From Haplomitrium mnioides (taxonomy: Eukaryota > Marchantiophyta > Haplomitriopsida > Calobryales), in contig JBNGIS010007632.1 in NCBI GenBank assembly GCA_049999725.1, forward strand, positions 1 to 29,381: a DNA stretch of 29,381 nucleotides, given 5' to 3'. The number at the start of each line of letters is the position of its first letter. The stretch's first letter is position 1. The position numbers and the translations under genes are program-made. Below, in pieces: positions 27,308 through 29,381 of the stretch. Under the pieces are notes generated by a model that worked only from the letters and a program-made list of their open reading frames with translations, was not told the DNA's origin and made no database searches.

Positions 27308-28276
27308 ATGGAGGCAAGTTCTAGCAAGCTAGAGGAAGGAGCGTGGATGATGGCGAAGTTAGAAGAACTCCAAGCGGCCCTTATAGCAAGTCAACAACAA
27401 ACAAATATGTTGATGGCGGAGATGGTGAAAATGCGATTGCAACAAGAGAACGGAGAAGGGAGTCGAGAAACACTACTTCAAAAGATGAGCAAATCGTGTA
27501 AAGTTGAGGCGTATGGAGGAAGCCGCATGGTAGGTGTCGTAGAAGGATGGGTGTATCGGATGGAAGTTCACATGTCCTATTATCCGCATGCGTCAGATTT
27601 GGAGAAGGGACTATTTGCAAGATCCTTTTTAACGGAGCACACATCTATTTGGCTACAAGGATGGGAGCGACAAAAGAATGCACGAGGAGAACAACTTCTG
27701 TGGAGCAGCCTTAAAGAAGGCTTACTACAAAACTTCAAAGCGGTGGACTCTATATTAACCGTAAGGACCAAGCTTTGGGAATTAGAGCAACAAGGCAGCG
27801 TTGCAAGGTACATTGAAGAGTTTCGAAGCCTACAGGTCCAAATTGAAGACATGAGTGTAGCCGAAGCCCTTGACAAATTTTTGCAAGGATTAAAAAGAAA
27901 GATTCGAGGGGAAGTTATGATGCGCAATCCCAAAGATGTTAATGAAGCCATCTCATTTGCTCAGAGAATTGAAGGAACATTAGGGATTGTACAAACATGA
28001 GGGAATTATGATCCCACGCCTATGGAGTTGGGACATATTAAAAGAAAAGATTTCAACCGTCCCAATCAACAACCAGGAGGACCACACTATGCTGTAGAAA
28101 GAAGAACTGAAGAACGACGAGAAACACGAACATGTTTTAATTGTGGGCGAATAGGCCATATTGCACCGAATTGCAGAGGAGTACGACGTAATCAGGGGCG
28201 AGTGCTTCGACGACCTCTTTATAATATCCATAATGGAGAAGAAGAAGAATGTCAGAGAAACGAGGGGCACCAGTAA
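27308..28276 (+). pseudogene. Element D gag, interrupted by one TGA
   Basis: The start is the ATG of MEASSSKLEEGAW. An N-terminal coiled-coil-like segment rich in Gln, Leu and Met (about residues 10-50) precedes a retrotransposon-gag domain (VEGWVYRMEVHM, then WELEQQGSVARYIEEFRSL, then ALDKFLQGLKRKIR). The frame is open for 230 codons, then has TGA at 27998-28000. It continues in frame through PTPMELGHI to the zinc knuckle CFNCGRIGHIAPNC (28133-28174) and ends at TAA 28274-28276. The TGA may derive from a CGA codon by C-to-T decay. Without readthrough the product would be a Gag lacking its nucleocapsid knuckle. It overlaps the pol frame, which is shifted by one base. Confidence 0.85.
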
Positions 28277-29381
28277 AAAAACCTCGTGGTTTTGCTGGGA
28301 TAAAGAAGAAAAGCGAGGAAAGGTTTCGACAAAAACCAATATACTATATAGAAAAACAAAAAAATGGAGGACTAATTGTGGTTGATGGATGGATGGAAGG
28401 AGTAGCAATAAAAGTTTTGGTGGACTCCGGAGCGGAAGAAAATTATCTATCACGAGCGATAGCCCTGAAGTTAAAGTTGCCAATTGAAAAAGAAGAGCAT
28501 GAGGTGGTTGAAATGGCAAATGGCCAAAGTGAGCCCATTGAATGTGTGTCTCGAACTATCGCTCTACATATGGGTAACTATAAAGAAAATTTGGAGTGGA
28601 AGATCACAACATTGGCGAGATATGATGCGATTCTTGGAATGAAATGGCTACAAAGATATAACCCGCAAGTAGATTGGCGTAAGAAGACACTCACGACTTC
28701 TAAGTGGAAGATTCAGGGAGATAGAGTACGACCTCATTTGAGGCACCTACCCTTATATGTGATTGGAGCACATTCAATCCAAAAGCAAGATATAATATTT
28801 TTGGGGCTCATATGTGAACTCACAGTTGAGAAAGAGGACTCAAAGCATAAAGTTCCCCACGATCTTCAAGGTATTGTACATGAGTTTCATGAAGTCTTTT
28901 CGAATGATTTACCCTATGGATTGGCACCCAAACGATGCATTGATCACAAGATCGAGGTTTTTCCAGGAAGTATTCCACCATGCAAAGCACCATATCAATT
29001 GCCTCCTCATGAACTCAAGGAATGCAAATCTCAAATTATTGAGTTGTTGGAGAAAGGGTTTATTCAGCCAAGCATTTCTCCTTATGGTGCACCAGTATTA
29101 TTTGTGAAGAAGAAAGATGGGAGTATGAGAATGTGCATTGACTATCGAGTACTCAACCAACAAATGGTGAAAAATAAATATATGTTACCTAGAATGGATG
29201 ATTTGTTTGACCAACTTCAAGGGGCAAATTACTTCACAAAGTTGGATTTGAGAAGCGGATATAATCAAATCCGAATTGCAGAAGGTGATGTGCAAAAAAC
29301 CGCATTCCGAAGTCGATAGGGGCATTTTGAATACCTTGTTATGCCTTTTGGATTAACTAATGCTCTTGCAACATTTATGGG
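28234..29381 (+). pseudogene. Element D protease and reverse transcriptase (partial, one TAG)
   Basis: The frame is open from 28234, with a first ATG at 28249. The protease has the catalytic [11 protein letters not shown] (Asp-Ser-Gly at 28423-28431, residues 59-61 from that ATG) and [10 protein letters not shown]. After a linker ([13 protein letters not shown]), RT begins: [27 protein letters not shown], then [20 protein letters not shown] and [19 protein letters not shown] at 29317-29319 stands where relatives have Tyr before GHFEYLVMPFGLTNA. NAPATF is NALATF. The gene leaves the window before the catalytic YxDD. It lies in the -1 frame relative to gag, with a 43-bp overlap. One stop and possibly an indel inactivate it. 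Confidence 0.85.

Larger units (their letters stand above)
26086..29381 (+). mobile_element. Element D: Ty3/gypsy retrotransposon, 5' part (cut by window edge)
   Basis: The order is 5' LTR, Met-type primer site, ~630-bp leader, gag, protease, then RT running off the right edge. The RT and gag signatures resemble plant chromoviruses, but the integrase end that would show a chromodomain is outside the window. It differs from the A/B/C family in LTR, primer site and protein sequence, and is less decayed. Confidence 0.85.

Overview
The window is nuclear DNA of a land plant with a large, repeat-rich genome. Evidence: nested Ty3/gypsy LTR retrotransposons with plant-type reverse transcriptase (RT), one element primed by the TGGTATCAGAGCC site typical of plant retrotransposons, and a ten-N scaffold gap. 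The species cannot be named. No intact conserved host gene was recognised.

Layout. (1) 1-1475: about nine diverged copies of a ~180-bp tandem repeat running off the left edge. (2) 1476-2309: low-copy-looking AT-rich DNA. Its minus strand holds one small reading frame with two 29-codon repeats carrying Asp-Tyr and Gly-Pro-His-Pro motifs, reminiscent of tyrosine-sulfated plant peptide precursors. It is the only host-gene candidate. (3) 2310-22037: several decayed copies (A, B, C and a solo LTR) of one non-chromodomain Ty3/gypsy family. Its LTR is ~2.3 kb (TGTCA...TGACA) and its primer site starts TGGTGCTAG 8 nt after the LTR. Gag has Ser/Glu-rich and Lys-rich stretches and up to three zinc knuckles, followed by protease, RT, RNase H and an integrase ending in a GPF module.

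The nesting can be read base by base. Element C (9219-20392) sits inside the RNase H start of element B with a 5-bp target duplication, TGCCC (9214-9218 and 20393-20397); B's pol resumes at 20398. Inside C's 3' LTR, 23 bp from its start, is a reversed solo LTR (15803-18085) with duplication GGCAC (15798-15802 and 18086-18090). The solo LTR and the rest of C's LTR form a ~2.3-kb by ~2.3-kb head-to-head inverted repeat with a 5-bp spacer. All family copies carry stops, frameshifts and deletions; some stops are shared between copies.

(4) 22038-26085: a CpG-richer mosaic with a purine-rich strand (~22560-23500), short tandem modules (23556-24830), three copies of the G-box/ABRE-like GCCACGTGTC, and a fragment of the same LTR family (~25290-25860). 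(5) 26086-29381: the 5' part of a different, better preserved Ty3/gypsy element D. It has a complete 560-bp LTR, a Met-type primer site, gag with one zinc knuckle, protease and the start of RT, broken by a TGA, a frame change and a TAG. The N gap in its LTR is flanked by identical 47-bp sequences and is probably an unmerged contig overlap.

The retroelement genes would have formed Gag-Pol polyproteins, but none here is intact, so this is mostly a graveyard of transposons beside a satellite array.
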